The position numbers and the translations under genes are program-made. A stretch of DNA of 36,844 bases, from assembly GCA_019634915.1 (NCBI GenBank), contig JAHCAN010000029.1, positions 1-36,844 of the forward strand. Reading direction: 5' to 3'. Shown one piece after another: positions 26,372 to 34,190 of the stretch. The notes beneath the pieces were generated by a model that worked only from the letters and a program-made list of their open reading frames with translations, was not told where the DNA came from and did not search any database. This DNA comes from Steroidobacteraceae bacterium (GTDB lineage Bacteria > Pseudomonadota > Gammaproteobacteria > Steroidobacterales > Steroidobacteraceae). Within the stretch, counting starts at the first letter, position 1; the number at the start of each line of letters is the position of its first letter.

Positions 26372-26387
26372 CCCGCACGCCTTCGCG

Positions 26388-28325
26388 ATGCTGACGCTAC
26401 GCGACGTTCGTTTGCGCCGCGGCCCCCGTATCCTGTTCGAGCAGGCTTCGGTCGGCGTGTTCCGCGGCGACAAGGTTGGCATCGTCGGCAGGAACGGCTC
26501 CGGAAAATCGAGCCTTCTCGCACTGATCCGCGGCGAACTCGCGCCGGACCTCGGCGACTACGACGCACCGACAGACCTCTGCATCGCGGTCGTCGAGCAG
26601 TCGGTGCCCGACTCCGCGCAGAGCGTGATCGAGTACGTGCGCGAGGGTGACGCCGAGCTGATCCGCATCGAGCAGGCGATCGCCGCCGCGCACGCGGCCG
26701 GCGACGGCCACCGCGAGGCGCAGCGGCACGCCGACTACGACGCCGCGGGCGGCTACGGCGCGCGCAGCCGCGCGGCGGCGCTCGCGACCGGGCTCGGCTT
26801 CGACACCGCGGAGCTCGAGCGACCGCTGCACGAATTCTCCGGCGGGCTGCGCATGCGCGCAGCGCTCGCGCGCGCGCTGATGCGCCGTTCCGACGTGCTG
26901 CTGCTCGACGAACCGACCAACCACCTCGACCTCGACGCCGTGCTGTGGCTCGAGGGCTGGCTGCGCGCGTACCGCGGCACGCTGCTCGTGGTCTCGCACG
27001 ATCGAGAATTCCTCGACGGCATCGTCTCGCGCACCCTGCACATCGAGAACGGCCGCCTGACCGCCTACAGCGGCAACTACTCGGCGTTCGAGCGCCAGTG
27101 GGCCGCCGCACGCGAGCGCAACGCCGCGCTCGCCGAGAGCCAGCGGCGCGAGATCGCGCACGTCGAGAGCTTCGTCGAACGCTTCCGCGCCAAGGCGAGC
27201 AAGGCGCGCCAGGTGCAGAGCCGCATCAAGTGGCTCACCCGGCTGCCCGCGATCATCGAGGCGCAGGGCGAGGAATCCTTCGCGTGGCAGTTCCCCGAGC
27301 CGACGAAACTGCCGCGCCCGCTGGTCGCGCTCGACGCGATCAGCAGCGGCTACGGCAGTCGTGTCGTGTTCGCCGGCGCGAGCCTGTCGATCTCGCCCGG
27401 CGATCGCATCGGCGTGCTCGGCAGGAACGGCGCGGGCAAGTCGACGCTGATGCGCACCGTGGCCGGCAGCCTGCCGCCGCTCGCCGGCGAGCGCGTCGCC
27501 GCACCCGATCTCGAGGTCGGTTTCTTTGCCCAACTCGAGGTCGAGCAGCTCGATGCATCGAGCTGCTCGATCGAGGCGCTCGGCCGGGGCGGTGGCCCGC
27601 GGCTCGCCGGCTGGACCGTGCAGCAGAAGCGCGATCATCTCGGCCGATTCGGTTTCCGTGGCGAGCGCGTCTTCGAGCCCGTGCGCAATTTCTCGGGCGG
27701 CGAGCGGGCACGGCTGACGCTCGCGATCATGGTCGCGCGGCGGCCGAACCTGCTGCTGCTCGACGAGCCCACCAATCATCTCGATTTCGAGATGCGCAGC
27801 GCACTGCTGCTCGCGCTGCAGGACTACGCTGGCGCCGTGCTGATCGTCTCCCACGACCGCTCGCTGCTGCGTGGCGCCTGCGACCAATTCATGGTCGTCG
27901 GCGGCGGCGCCGTGCGGCCCTTCGACGGGGATCTCGAGGACTACGCCGCGTGGCTCGCGAAGGGCGCGCCGGAGCCGAGCGCGGCGACGGGAGACTCGCA
28001 TCCGACAGCGACCGAGGAGACGGTGCGACCGCTCGCGCGCGCGCCTAGGCAATCGACCGCGCAGCCAGCCGTAAACCGGCGCGATGCCCGGCGCCGCGAG
28101 GCCGCCGCCCGCAACCGCCTGTCACCGCTGCGTGCCGAGCTGCGCGCGATCGAAGCCGAGCTCGCGACGCTCACCGCGAAGCGCGGCGAACTCGAACGCG
28201 CGCTCGCCGATCCCGCGAACTTCGAACTCGCCGCCGAGTTCGGCCAGCTCACGGCGCACACCTCGGCGCTCGAGGACCGCTGGCTCGCGCTCAGCGAGGA
28301 AATCGATGCCGCGCAGCGCGCGTAA
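26388..28325 (+). CDS. ABC-F family ATPase (YheS-like)
   Basis: A 645-residue soluble protein with two ABC ATPase domains and no membrane part, so a ribosome-associated ABC-F factor rather than a transporter. First domain: Walker A GRNGSGKSS (34-42), signature FSGGLRMR, Walker B LLLDEPTNHLDLD. The linker (about 235-300) is Arg/Lys-rich. Second domain: Walker A GRNGAGKST (near 345), signature FSGGERARL, LLLDEPTNHLDFE. A C-terminal charged coiled coil (about 565-640) follows a variable stretch. Length and layout resemble YheS. It starts 16 bases after the GGDEF-EAL gene and overlaps the phospholipase gene by 20 bases. Confidence 0.93.
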   Translation: MLTLRDVRLRRGPRILFEQASVGVFRGDKVGIVGRNGSGKSSLLALIRGELAPDLGDYDAPTDLCIAVVEQSVPDSAQSVIEYVREGDAELIRIEQAIAAAHAAGDGHREAQRHADYDAAGGYGARSRAAALATGLGFDTAELERPLHEFSGGLRMRAALARALMRRSDVLLLDEPTNHLDLDAVLWLEGWLRAYRGTLLVVSHDREFLDGIVSRTLHIENGRLTAYSGNYSAFERQWAAARERNAALAESQRREIAHVESFVERFRAKASKARQVQSRIKWLTRLPAIIEAQGEESFAWQFPEPTKLPRPLVALDAISSGYGSRVVFAGASLSISPGDRIGVLGRNGAGKSTLMRTVAGSLPPLAGERVAAPDLEVGFFAQLEVEQLDASSCSIEALGRGGGPRLAGWTVQQKRDHLGRFGFRGERVFEPVRNFSGGERARLTLAIMVARRPNLLLLDEPTNHLDFEMRSALLLALQDYAGAVLIVSHDRSLLRGACDQFMVVGGGAVRPFDGDLEDYAAWLAKGAPEPSAATGDSHPTATEETVRPLARAPRQSTAQPAVNRRDARRREAAARNRLSPLRAELRAIEAELATLTAKRGELERALADPANFELAAEFGQLTAHTSALEDRWLALSEEIDAAQRA

Positions 28326-29817
28326 GCGGGTCCTGCGCTGGATCGGCGGCGCACTGCTCGGCGCATGGCTCGGCGTCATCGCCTGGCAGACGCTCAAACC
28401 ACTGCCGCCCGGCGTCGTCGTCGAGAGCGGCTGGACCGCGCTGCACGACGGCGACGCGCAGTTCCTGCGCGACATCACCGCCGCCGACGCCTACGGCCAT
28501 CCGCTCGTCGACCAGCAGATCTTCGACGCCGCGTTCGCACTGATCGCCGAGGCGCAGCACTTCATCGTGCTCGACATGTTCCTGTTCAACGCGCATCGCG
28601 GCGCCGGCGCAGCCGCGCCGGTGCATCGCGCGCTGTCGAGCGAACTGACCGCCGCACTGCTCGAGCGGCGCAGCACGAGCCCGCAGCTGCGCATCCTCTT
28701 TGTGACCGACCCGATCAACGACATCTACGGCGCGATGCCCTCACCCGAGCTCACGGCGCTGCGCGCGGCGGGCGTCGAAGTCGTCGAAACCGACCTCGAC
28801 CGGCTGCGCGATTCCAACCCGCTCTATTCCGCGTTCTGGCGCCTCGCGATTGCATGGTGGGCGCACGGCGCGCCCGGCGACTGGCCGAACCCGTTCGATT
28901 CGGGCGCGCACGGCGTATCGTTCGGCACCTGGGCGCGGCTCGTGAACTTCAAGGCGAATCACCGCAAGGTGCTGATCGTCGACCGCGACGACGGCACGCT
29001 CGCCGGCCTCGTCACATCGGCCAATCCGCACGACGCCAGCAGCCTGCACTCGAACGTCGGGTTGCGCATCCAGGGTGAAGCGCTCGCGCCGCTGCTGGAG
29101 AGCGAGCTTGCGATCGCGCGCTTCTCCGGCTGGGTGGGCCCACCGCTACCGCTGCCGTTGTCGCAGGCGGAGGGCCACGCCGACGCGGCGGCCACGACCG
29201 GGGATCCGCGGGCCAGCGCAGGCCGCATCCGCATCTACACCGAAGAAGGCATCGCCGATGCCGTCGTCGCTCGCCTCCAAGCCTGCGCAGCCGGCGACGC
29301 CATCGACATCGCGATGTTCTATCTCTCGGACCGCCCCGTGCTGCGCGCACTGCGCGACGCGGCGGCCCGTGGTGCGTCCGTGCGCGTACTGCTCGACCCG
29401 AACAAGGACGCCTTCGGCCGCCAGAAATCGGGTATCCCGAACCGCCCGGTCGCGACCGAACTCGTCAGCGCGACCGACGGCGCGATCCGCGTGCGCTGGT
29501 ACCGCACCCACGGCGAGCAGTTCCACGTCAAGCTGCTCGCGATCCGTGGCCGCGACAGCTTCTGGGCGACGCTCGGCTCGGCGAACTTTACGCGCCGGAA
29601 CATCCGCGACTACAACCTCGAGGCGAACGTGGCGGTCGAAACGCCGCGCGACTCGCCGCTCGAGCAGGCGATCGAGGAATGGTTCGACGGGTTGTGGAGC
29701 AACCGCGCACCTGCGGGTGTGGAATACACGGCTGAGTACGGTGCGTATGCCGATCCCGGGCAGCTCAATTACTGGGGGTATCGGGTGATGGAGGCTACCG
29801 GGTTGTCGACGTTCTGA
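28306..29817 (+). CDS. Membrane-anchored phospholipase D-like protein
   Basis: A 503-residue protein from ATG at 28306, which lies in the last 20 bases of the ABC-F gene. An N-terminal positively charged stretch and one membrane helix (about 10-28, GGALLGAWLGVIAW) place the rest outside the cytoplasm. Two PLD half-sites: NHRKVLIVD is a full HxKxxxxD (H219, K221, D226) followed by TSANPHD, and FHVKLLAIR has H407 and K409 but Arg at the position of the Asp, followed by GSANFTRRN. Related proteins are cardiolipin synthases and outer-leaflet phospholipases. A complete active site still needs only the two HxK pairs, so activity is plausible. Confidence 0.88.
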   Translation: MPRSARKRVLRWIGGALLGAWLGVIAWQTLKPLPPGVVVESGWTALHDGDAQFLRDITAADAYGHPLVDQQIFDAAFALIAEAQHFIVLDMFLFNAHRGAGAAAPVHRALSSELTAALLERRSTSPQLRILFVTDPINDIYGAMPSPELTALRAAGVEVVETDLDRLRDSNPLYSAFWRLAIAWWAHGAPGDWPNPFDSGAHGVSFGTWARLVNFKANHRKVLIVDRDDGTLAGLVTSANPHDASSLHSNVGLRIQGEALAPLLESELAIARFSGWVGPPLPLPLSQAEGHADAAATTGDPRASAGRIRIYTEEGIADAVVARLQACAAGDAIDIAMFYLSDRPVLRALRDAAARGASVRVLLDPNKDAFGRQKSGIPNRPVATELVSATDGAIRVRWYRTHGEQFHVKLLAIRGRDSFWATLGSANFTRRNIRDYNLEANVAVETPRDSPLEQAIEEWFDGLWSNRAPAGVEYTAEYGAYADPGQLNYWGYRVMEATGLSTF

Positions 29818-29951
29818 CGATTCCCACGGTAGGCGCGAACTGTAGCGGAGCGCTTCGACAAGCTATTCCGGCGCAAGCACAAGCGAAATGCGTGTTGCCG
29901 GGGACCCTCTGGTGAGTAGAATCAATTGATAAGAAACGCTTGCTAAGCGGG

Positions 29952-29976
29952 TGACATATAAATGGGGCCAGTCCCC
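29952..29976 (+). repeat. Short hairpin motif TGACATATA...GGGG...CCCC, copy 2
   Basis: A near match of the motif after xthA, here only eight bases from the left end of the IS630 element. The GGGGCCAGTCCCC part resembles short repeats that I recall near mobile elements in gammaproteobacteria. Confidence 0.45.
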
Positions 29977-29983
29977 TACCTGC

Positions 29984-31066
29984 CTAGTGTTGCGTTCCGC
30001 CGATAACTTTACACAGTCGCTCGATCTTGGCGAGGATCGATTCCGCGGTGGCAGTCCACACGAACGGACGTGCGGTGAGGTTGTAGTGCTCGGTGTAGCG
30101 TTTGATGCGCCCGACAAGATCCGGCACGCTCTGGAAGGAGCCGCGGCGGATGGCCTGCTGGGTGATCAGGCCGAACCAGCGCTCGACCTGATTGAGCCAG
30201 GACGCGTAGGTCGGTGTGTAATGCAGGTGATATCGCGGACGTCGTGCCAACCAGGCACGCACCTTGGGGTGCTTGTGCGTGGCGTAGTTGTCGCAGATCA
30301 GGTGCACGTCGAGGTCGGTGGGCACGTTCTGGTCGATGTGCTTGAGGAAGGCGAGGAACTCCTGGTGCCGATGCCGAGGCTTGCACTGCGCGATGACTTC
30401 GCCATTGGCGACATCGAGCGCGGCAAACAGCGTGGTCGTGCCGTGACGCTTGTAATCGTGCGTGATGCCCTCGACGTAGCCGAGCCCCATCGGCAGCACC
30501 GGCTGCGTGCGTTCGAGTGCCTGGCACTGGCTTTTCTCATCGACGCACAGCACCAAGGCGTTCTCGGGCGGCGACAGATACAACCCGACGATGTCGCGCA
30601 CCTTCTCGACAAAGAACGGGTCGTTCGACAACTTGAAGCTCTTCGACCGATGCGGCTGCAAGCCAAAGAGGCTGATGTAGCGATGCACCGAGGTGGGCGA
30701 CAGTTCCGTCGCGGCCGCCAGCGAGCGCACACTCCAGTGTGTGCGTCCTTCGGGCTTGCCGTTGAGCGCAGTGCTGACCAGCTCGGCGACCCGCTCGTCA
30801 TCGATGCTGCGTGGGCGCCCGGGGCGCAGTTCCGTGTGCAGCCCGGCGAGGCCCGCCTCGCGCCAGCGCCGGCACCACAAGTACACCGTCGGTCGGCTGA
30901 TCCGATGCTGGCGCGCCAGTTCACTGCTGCCGACGCCGTCGGCCGAACCGAGCACGATTTGCACGCGCCGCACCAGACCGTGCGGCATCGAGCGCGAGCG
31001 CGCAATCGATTCAAGTTGCTGGCGCTCTTCGCGCGTCAGGATCACTGCGCTGTTCGATCGAGCCAT
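29984..31066 (-). CDS. IS630-family transposase
   Basis: A 360-residue cut-and-paste DDE transposase. The N-terminal helix-turn-helix region (about 10-130, including RISRPTVYLWCRRWREAGLAGL) binds the ends. The catalytic core has D176 (LVLCVDEKSQ), D259 (HLICDNYATHKH) and E295 (WLNQVERWF), the DDE set of the family. The coding frame has no stop inside the element: the last codon is the final CAC of the IS, and the stop TAG is made of the duplicated target TA plus a flanking G. Confidence 0.95.
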   Translation of the reverse strand: MARSNSAVILTREERQQLESIARSRSMPHGLVRRVQIVLGSADGVGSSELARQHRISRPTVYLWCRRWREAGLAGLHTELRPGRPRSIDDERVAELVSTALNGKPEGRTHWSVRSLAAATELSPTSVHRYISLFGLQPHRSKSFKLSNDPFFVEKVRDIVGLYLSPPENALVLCVDEKSQCQALERTQPVLPMGLGYVEGITHDYKRHGTTTLFAALDVANGEVIAQCKPRHRHQEFLAFLKHIDQNVPTDLDVHLICDNYATHKHPKVRAWLARRPRYHLHYTPTYASWLNQVERWFGLITQQAIRRGSFQSVPDLVGRIKRYTEHYNLTARPFVWTATAESILAKIERLCKVIGGTQH

Positions 31067-31141
31067 GGCCGAGAACTCCGTTGCCCAAGGATAAAGCTTG
31101 GACAGCGCCCAGCGCGTAAAGTTACTTACAGAACGCTACAC
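29987..31141 (-). mobile_element. IS630-family insertion sequence, apparently intact
   Basis: A 1155-bp element bounded by imperfect 26-bp inverted repeats (29987-30012 and 31116-31141, 20 of 26 positions alike, both ends reading GTGT inward). It is flanked by TA on each side (29985-29986 and 31142-31143), the target duplication expected for IS630. It carries one full-length transposase gene. The intact ends and frame suggest recent insertion. It separates chromosomal phoshopholipase-side DNA from a truncated NYN gene and the nuclease island. Confidence 0.9.
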
Positions 31142-31155
31142 TAGCGGCCATTTTT

Positions 31156-31218
31156 ATGCCCGTCAGTTACGCGATGCTCCTGGATGGCGGCTTCCTGAGG
31201 CACAAGCTGTCGGTCTGA
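31156..31218 (+). pseudogene. N-terminal fragment of a NYN-domain protein
   Basis: Twenty codons (MPVSYAMLLDGGFLRHKLSV) end at a TGA. The YAMLLDGGFL opening is that of NYN-domain (DUF88/LabA-like) proteins, which form a PIN-like RNase fold; the rest of a normal ~200-residue protein is missing. The fragment starts 12 bases after the IS630 target site, so the element sits in what was its promoter region. Confidence 0.5.
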
Positions 31219-31237
31219 AGCAGACACGCCCCGCAGC

Positions 31238-31825
31238 CTAATGCCGCTTCGCCGCGGAACTCATCAGACTGAGGATCGCCTCGTAGACTTGGTCAAACTG
31301 CTTCTGCGTCTTGGCATCGAGGCTGACCAGCGAACTGCGGAGCGACCGCAATTCCTGGGCAAGCTCCGTGTGGGTATGCAGCAATTCACGCATCTTTGCG
31401 AATGCCCTGACCACATAGACACTCATTTGCACCGCACGGGGACTGCTCAGCACGGTCGCCATCATAATGGCCCCATGTTCGGTGAAACCGATCGGCGGCT
31501 TGCGCCTTCCGCCCCAACTTGATGTTGCATTCTGCAACATCAAGTTGCGCAGATCAGCCAATGGTATCTCGAAGGCAAAATCCGCCGGGAACCGCGCGCG
31601 ATTGCGGCGGAACTGTTGATTCAGGCGCGCGGTCGTGACTCCGTAGATGGCTGCCAGATCGACATCCAGCATCACGCGTTGGCCATGCCTTTCGAAGATG
31701 CGGCTGGCGATCTCGAGTGGTGACTGATCAACGACCTTGCCCACTTCACCATCATCGTGCGTGACCCGACATGAAGGCGACGCGCATTTCCACCCGATAT
31801 GCCCAGATATGGGCTGCACCGACAT
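31238..31825 (-). CDS. ORF6N-domain DNA-binding protein
   Basis: A 195-residue protein, or 168 if translation starts at an in-frame GTG at 31744, which better matches the usual family start. The ORF6N domain (from RHGQRVMLDVDLAAIYGV) continues through LNQQFRRNRARFPADFAFEI, GGRRKPPIGFTEHGAIMMATVL and SVYVVRAFAKMRELL; a C-terminal coiled coil follows. ORF6N/KilA-N-type domains are common in phage and mobile-element regulators. It lies downstream of the DUF262 gene on the same strand (18 or 99 bases apart), so it is probably co-transcribed and could be a regulator of the locus. Confidence 0.82.
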   Translation of the reverse strand: MSVQPISGHIGWKCASPSCRVTHDDGEVGKVVDQSPLEIASRIFERHGQRVMLDVDLAAIYGVTTARLNQQFRRNRARFPADFAFEIPLADLRNLMLQNATSSWGGRRKPPIGFTEHGAIMMATVLSSPRAVQMSVYVVRAFAKMRELLHTHTELAQELRSLRSSLVSLDAKTQKQFDQVYEAILSLMSSAAKRH

Positions 31826-31843
31826 CGCGGTGAAGCCCCGGGC

Positions 31844-33994
31844 TCAATCCTCATCGTCGGGATCTTCATCATCATCCTCGCCCCCGTCCTCGTCCAGCGA
31901 GTCCAGATACTCCCGGCGCACGGCGGCGAGACTCTTGCGCGGCGAGACTTGCACGAGAAAGAACCACCAACCATTCATCGGATGCCCGACAAGGTGCGCG
32001 GCTGCCAGCGATGGGCTGTCGAAGATCTGATTCTCTACTTCGACCCTGCCATCGGGCAGGACGGTGCCAGTGCGACCGGAAAACTGCTTGCGCCGTGGAA
32101 TCAGCACTGTTCCAGGCTGAAGCGCATTCGCGGCGATGAGATCCGCAAGTTTCGGCCGCCTGCGCCTCATTGGCGCACGCTCCGTGGCAAAGCCCGACTT
32201 GTGACCAGCCGGAACCGGCCAGATGCGAAGGATCGTGGAAATGATGTACTCCGTCCGCTCGGCGATCTGTGTCTCGCTCCACGAAGGCTCACCGCGTTTC
32301 AGTACATCGCGATTGAGCAGCAGAACATCGTTACCTTCCAGACCGCTGCGCTTTCCGCCTGGTCCCGCCCACGGCCCGTTGGAAACACGGGAGTTCAGCC
32401 GGCCGGTCAGCAGCGTGAGATTCCCCAGTGTGTGAATGAGCTTGTCCCGCTCTTCTTCCGTGTGCCCGTCCGGCATCAGCGGCCAGCGAGATTGCCACTT
32501 CCGGGGCATCACATGCTCGATGGCCAAAGTCGATCTGGCGACGCGCTCGCCGCCCATTGCCACCTGACCCGGCTGCCAACCGCGCATGCGATCCTCGACG
32601 GCTTCCAGCAACATCCGCAACCGGCCGCGGCCAATGCGGCGATACGCCTGTAGCAGAGTCAGCTCGCCGCGCAGTTCGGCATCATCCGGCCAGTATCGAT
32701 TGGCGCCGCTCTGGCCGGCGAAGAACTTCTCGATCTCATCACCTGCGGAGTTCCGGCCCGTGCGCTGTATCAGCGCGATCAGCTCTGCCACGACCTGGCT
32801 GTAGGACTTCGTCGTGGCGCGAACCAGCATTCGACGCACCATCCAGCTCTCGACCACATCGAGTGCCTTGGCAATTTGTGACTCTGGGATCGGCGCTTCC
32901 TGAGGATCCAGCAGGCACAGCACCAATGGCTTGATGACTTCACTTTCCAGCACACTGGTTCGATACCCGAATAATCCCAGCCGTTCGATATGGCCTGTAC
33001 GAACACTCGCCGCTTCGATGAAGCTGCGGTACACATTGGACGCCTTGCTCAGGTGCTGGATCAGCGCCGTCATCGGCTGCCCGGACTCATGGACCGAATA
33101 GCGCTTGAAGCGATCGAAGACCTCCCGCGCCACAACCTCTTCACCAGTACGAGCCACCAACCAGTGATTGAGGAAGAGCGAGGAGCGCGGCGTGCGTACG
33201 CGGCCAACGCTGAGTTCGGCCTCCCAGAAGGCAGTTTCGAACTCCTTCCAGTACTTCTCGTAGAGCGATTCGACATCCGCGCCCTCTTCCATCAGGCGCT
33301 GGAAGATGAAATTCTTGATGAGGTCTGCGGCCGTGAGTTGCGCGCCGCGCGCGTTTAGCGTTTCGAAGATTTCCTGGGCGTTCTCATCGACGGTGAGATC
33401 GATGACCACCAGTTGCAGCAATTCGCGGGCGGCGGTTTCGATCACGGCTGCGCGCTGCTGTATGGCATCCGGACCCTTCTCCTGCAGCCACTGGGCGGCG
33501 GACTCGCTGAAATAGCGGTGAGCCTCCTGCATACGCTCGCCCGGGAACGCCAGCGTGCTGTAGTCGATGGGCGGGGTGGCGCTCATCACGGCATTAAAGG
33601 CAGGCCGGTCACGGTTCGTGGGCCACACCTTGAAGCGGTCTTCAGGCTGGGTGCAGAACGCTTCCGCATTCTCGACGAGTGGCTGGATACGCTGCGCCGG
33701 CCCCGCGGCTCCGGCCGCGAGCAATTGCGTGTGCAGCGCATCGAGCAGGAGTTGCAGGGTTGTCAGGCGTTGCTGTCCATCGATGATCGTTCGCTCCTGC
33801 ATCCGGCCGACCGGATTCTGGACCTGCTGCAACACCACGGCGCCGAGGAAGTGAGGTGGGTGCTTGTCGGCGGGGCGCGCGAGAACGCGCTCGACCACGC
33901 GGATGAGATCGTTCCAGAGAGGTTCCCATTGGGTTTCCTCATTCCAGACGTAGGGGCGCTGGAACAGGGGGACGATCAGCCGTTGGGGCTGCAT
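31844..33994 (-). CDS. DUF262-HNH(DUF1524)-RAMA protein, putative modification-dependent restriction enzyme
   Basis: A 716-residue protein from the first in-frame ATG. DUF262 domain: VPLFQRPYVWNEETQWEPLW at the very start and IIDGQQRLTTL (D72-R76), a nucleotide-binding/ParB-like motif. HNH/DUF1524 nuclease: IEHVMPRKW (E493, H494), HTLGNLTLL (H521, N525) and RLNSRVSN. The C-terminal part (about 613-682), with LQPGTVLIP, DGRVEV, FDSPSLAAAHLVG and MNGWWFF, fits a RAMA domain, a predicted reader of modified bases. It ends in an acidic tail. This is a GmrSD-like, type IV restriction architecture. The family normally has 10-30 more residues before VPLFQRP: an upstream ATG at 34031 is one base out of frame because of a run of seven C. 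Confidence 0.85.
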   Translation of the reverse strand: MQPQRLIVPLFQRPYVWNEETQWEPLWNDLIRVVERVLARPADKHPPHFLGAVVLQQVQNPVGRMQERTIIDGQQRLTTLQLLLDALHTQLLAAGAAGPAQRIQPLVENAEAFCTQPEDRFKVWPTNRDRPAFNAVMSATPPIDYSTLAFPGERMQEAHRYFSESAAQWLQEKGPDAIQQRAAVIETAARELLQLVVIDLTVDENAQEIFETLNARGAQLTAADLIKNFIFQRLMEEGADVESLYEKYWKEFETAFWEAELSVGRVRTPRSSLFLNHWLVARTGEEVVAREVFDRFKRYSVHESGQPMTALIQHLSKASNVYRSFIEAASVRTGHIERLGLFGYRTSVLESEVIKPLVLCLLDPQEAPIPESQIAKALDVVESWMVRRMLVRATTKSYSQVVAELIALIQRTGRNSAGDEIEKFFAGQSGANRYWPDDAELRGELTLLQAYRRIGRGRLRMLLEAVEDRMRGWQPGQVAMGGERVARSTLAIEHVMPRKWQSRWPLMPDGHTEEERDKLIHTLGNLTLLTGRLNSRVSNGPWAGPGGKRSGLEGNDVLLLNRDVLKRGEPSWSETQIAERTEYIISTILRIWPVPAGHKSGFATERAPMRRRRPKLADLIAANALQPGTVLIPRRKQFSGRTGTVLPDGRVEVENQIFDSPSLAAAHLVGHPMNGWWFFLVQVSPRKSLAAVRREYLDSLDEDGGEDDDEDPDDED

Positions 33995-34005
33995 GAATAC
34001 GAGTT

Positions 34006-34012
34006 GGGGGGG
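34006..34012 (-). other. C7 tract that puts the DUF262 gene's likely start out of frame
   Basis: On the coding strand ATG (34031) GAA ACC CAG GTC AGA is followed by A-CCCCCCC-AA. With six C the frame would read METQVRTPQLVFMQPQRL and continue into the DUF262 protein; with seven it stops after about 30 codons. It could be a phase-variable tract, a disabling mutation or a sequencing error. Confidence 0.6.
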
Positions 34013-34078
34013 TTCTGACCTGGGTTTCCATCAATCGCTCGGGTTCGGAGGCTCGGCCTCTTCTTGTCCATTCCTGCG

Positions 34079-34122
34079 GGGGATTGTCGAGCAATCCCCA
34101 CCCTTGCACTGTGAAACGTTTC
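34079..34122. promoter_or_regulatory. Two dyads in the DUF262/NERD-helicase spacer
   Basis: GGGGATTG-TCGAG-CAATCCCC is a perfect eight-base stem at 34079-34099. Fourteen bases on, GAAACGTTTC (34113-34122) is a perfect palindrome. Both lie in the divergent spacer of about 160-200 bases and could be operators shared by the two genes. No clear promoter hexamers were found. Confidence 0.45.
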
Positions 34123-34190
34123 GCCAACCAGATCAACGCCTTGTGACCTGAGCGGCAGCCTTTCTCCCGCCCCTCGCCCACGATCGCCCC

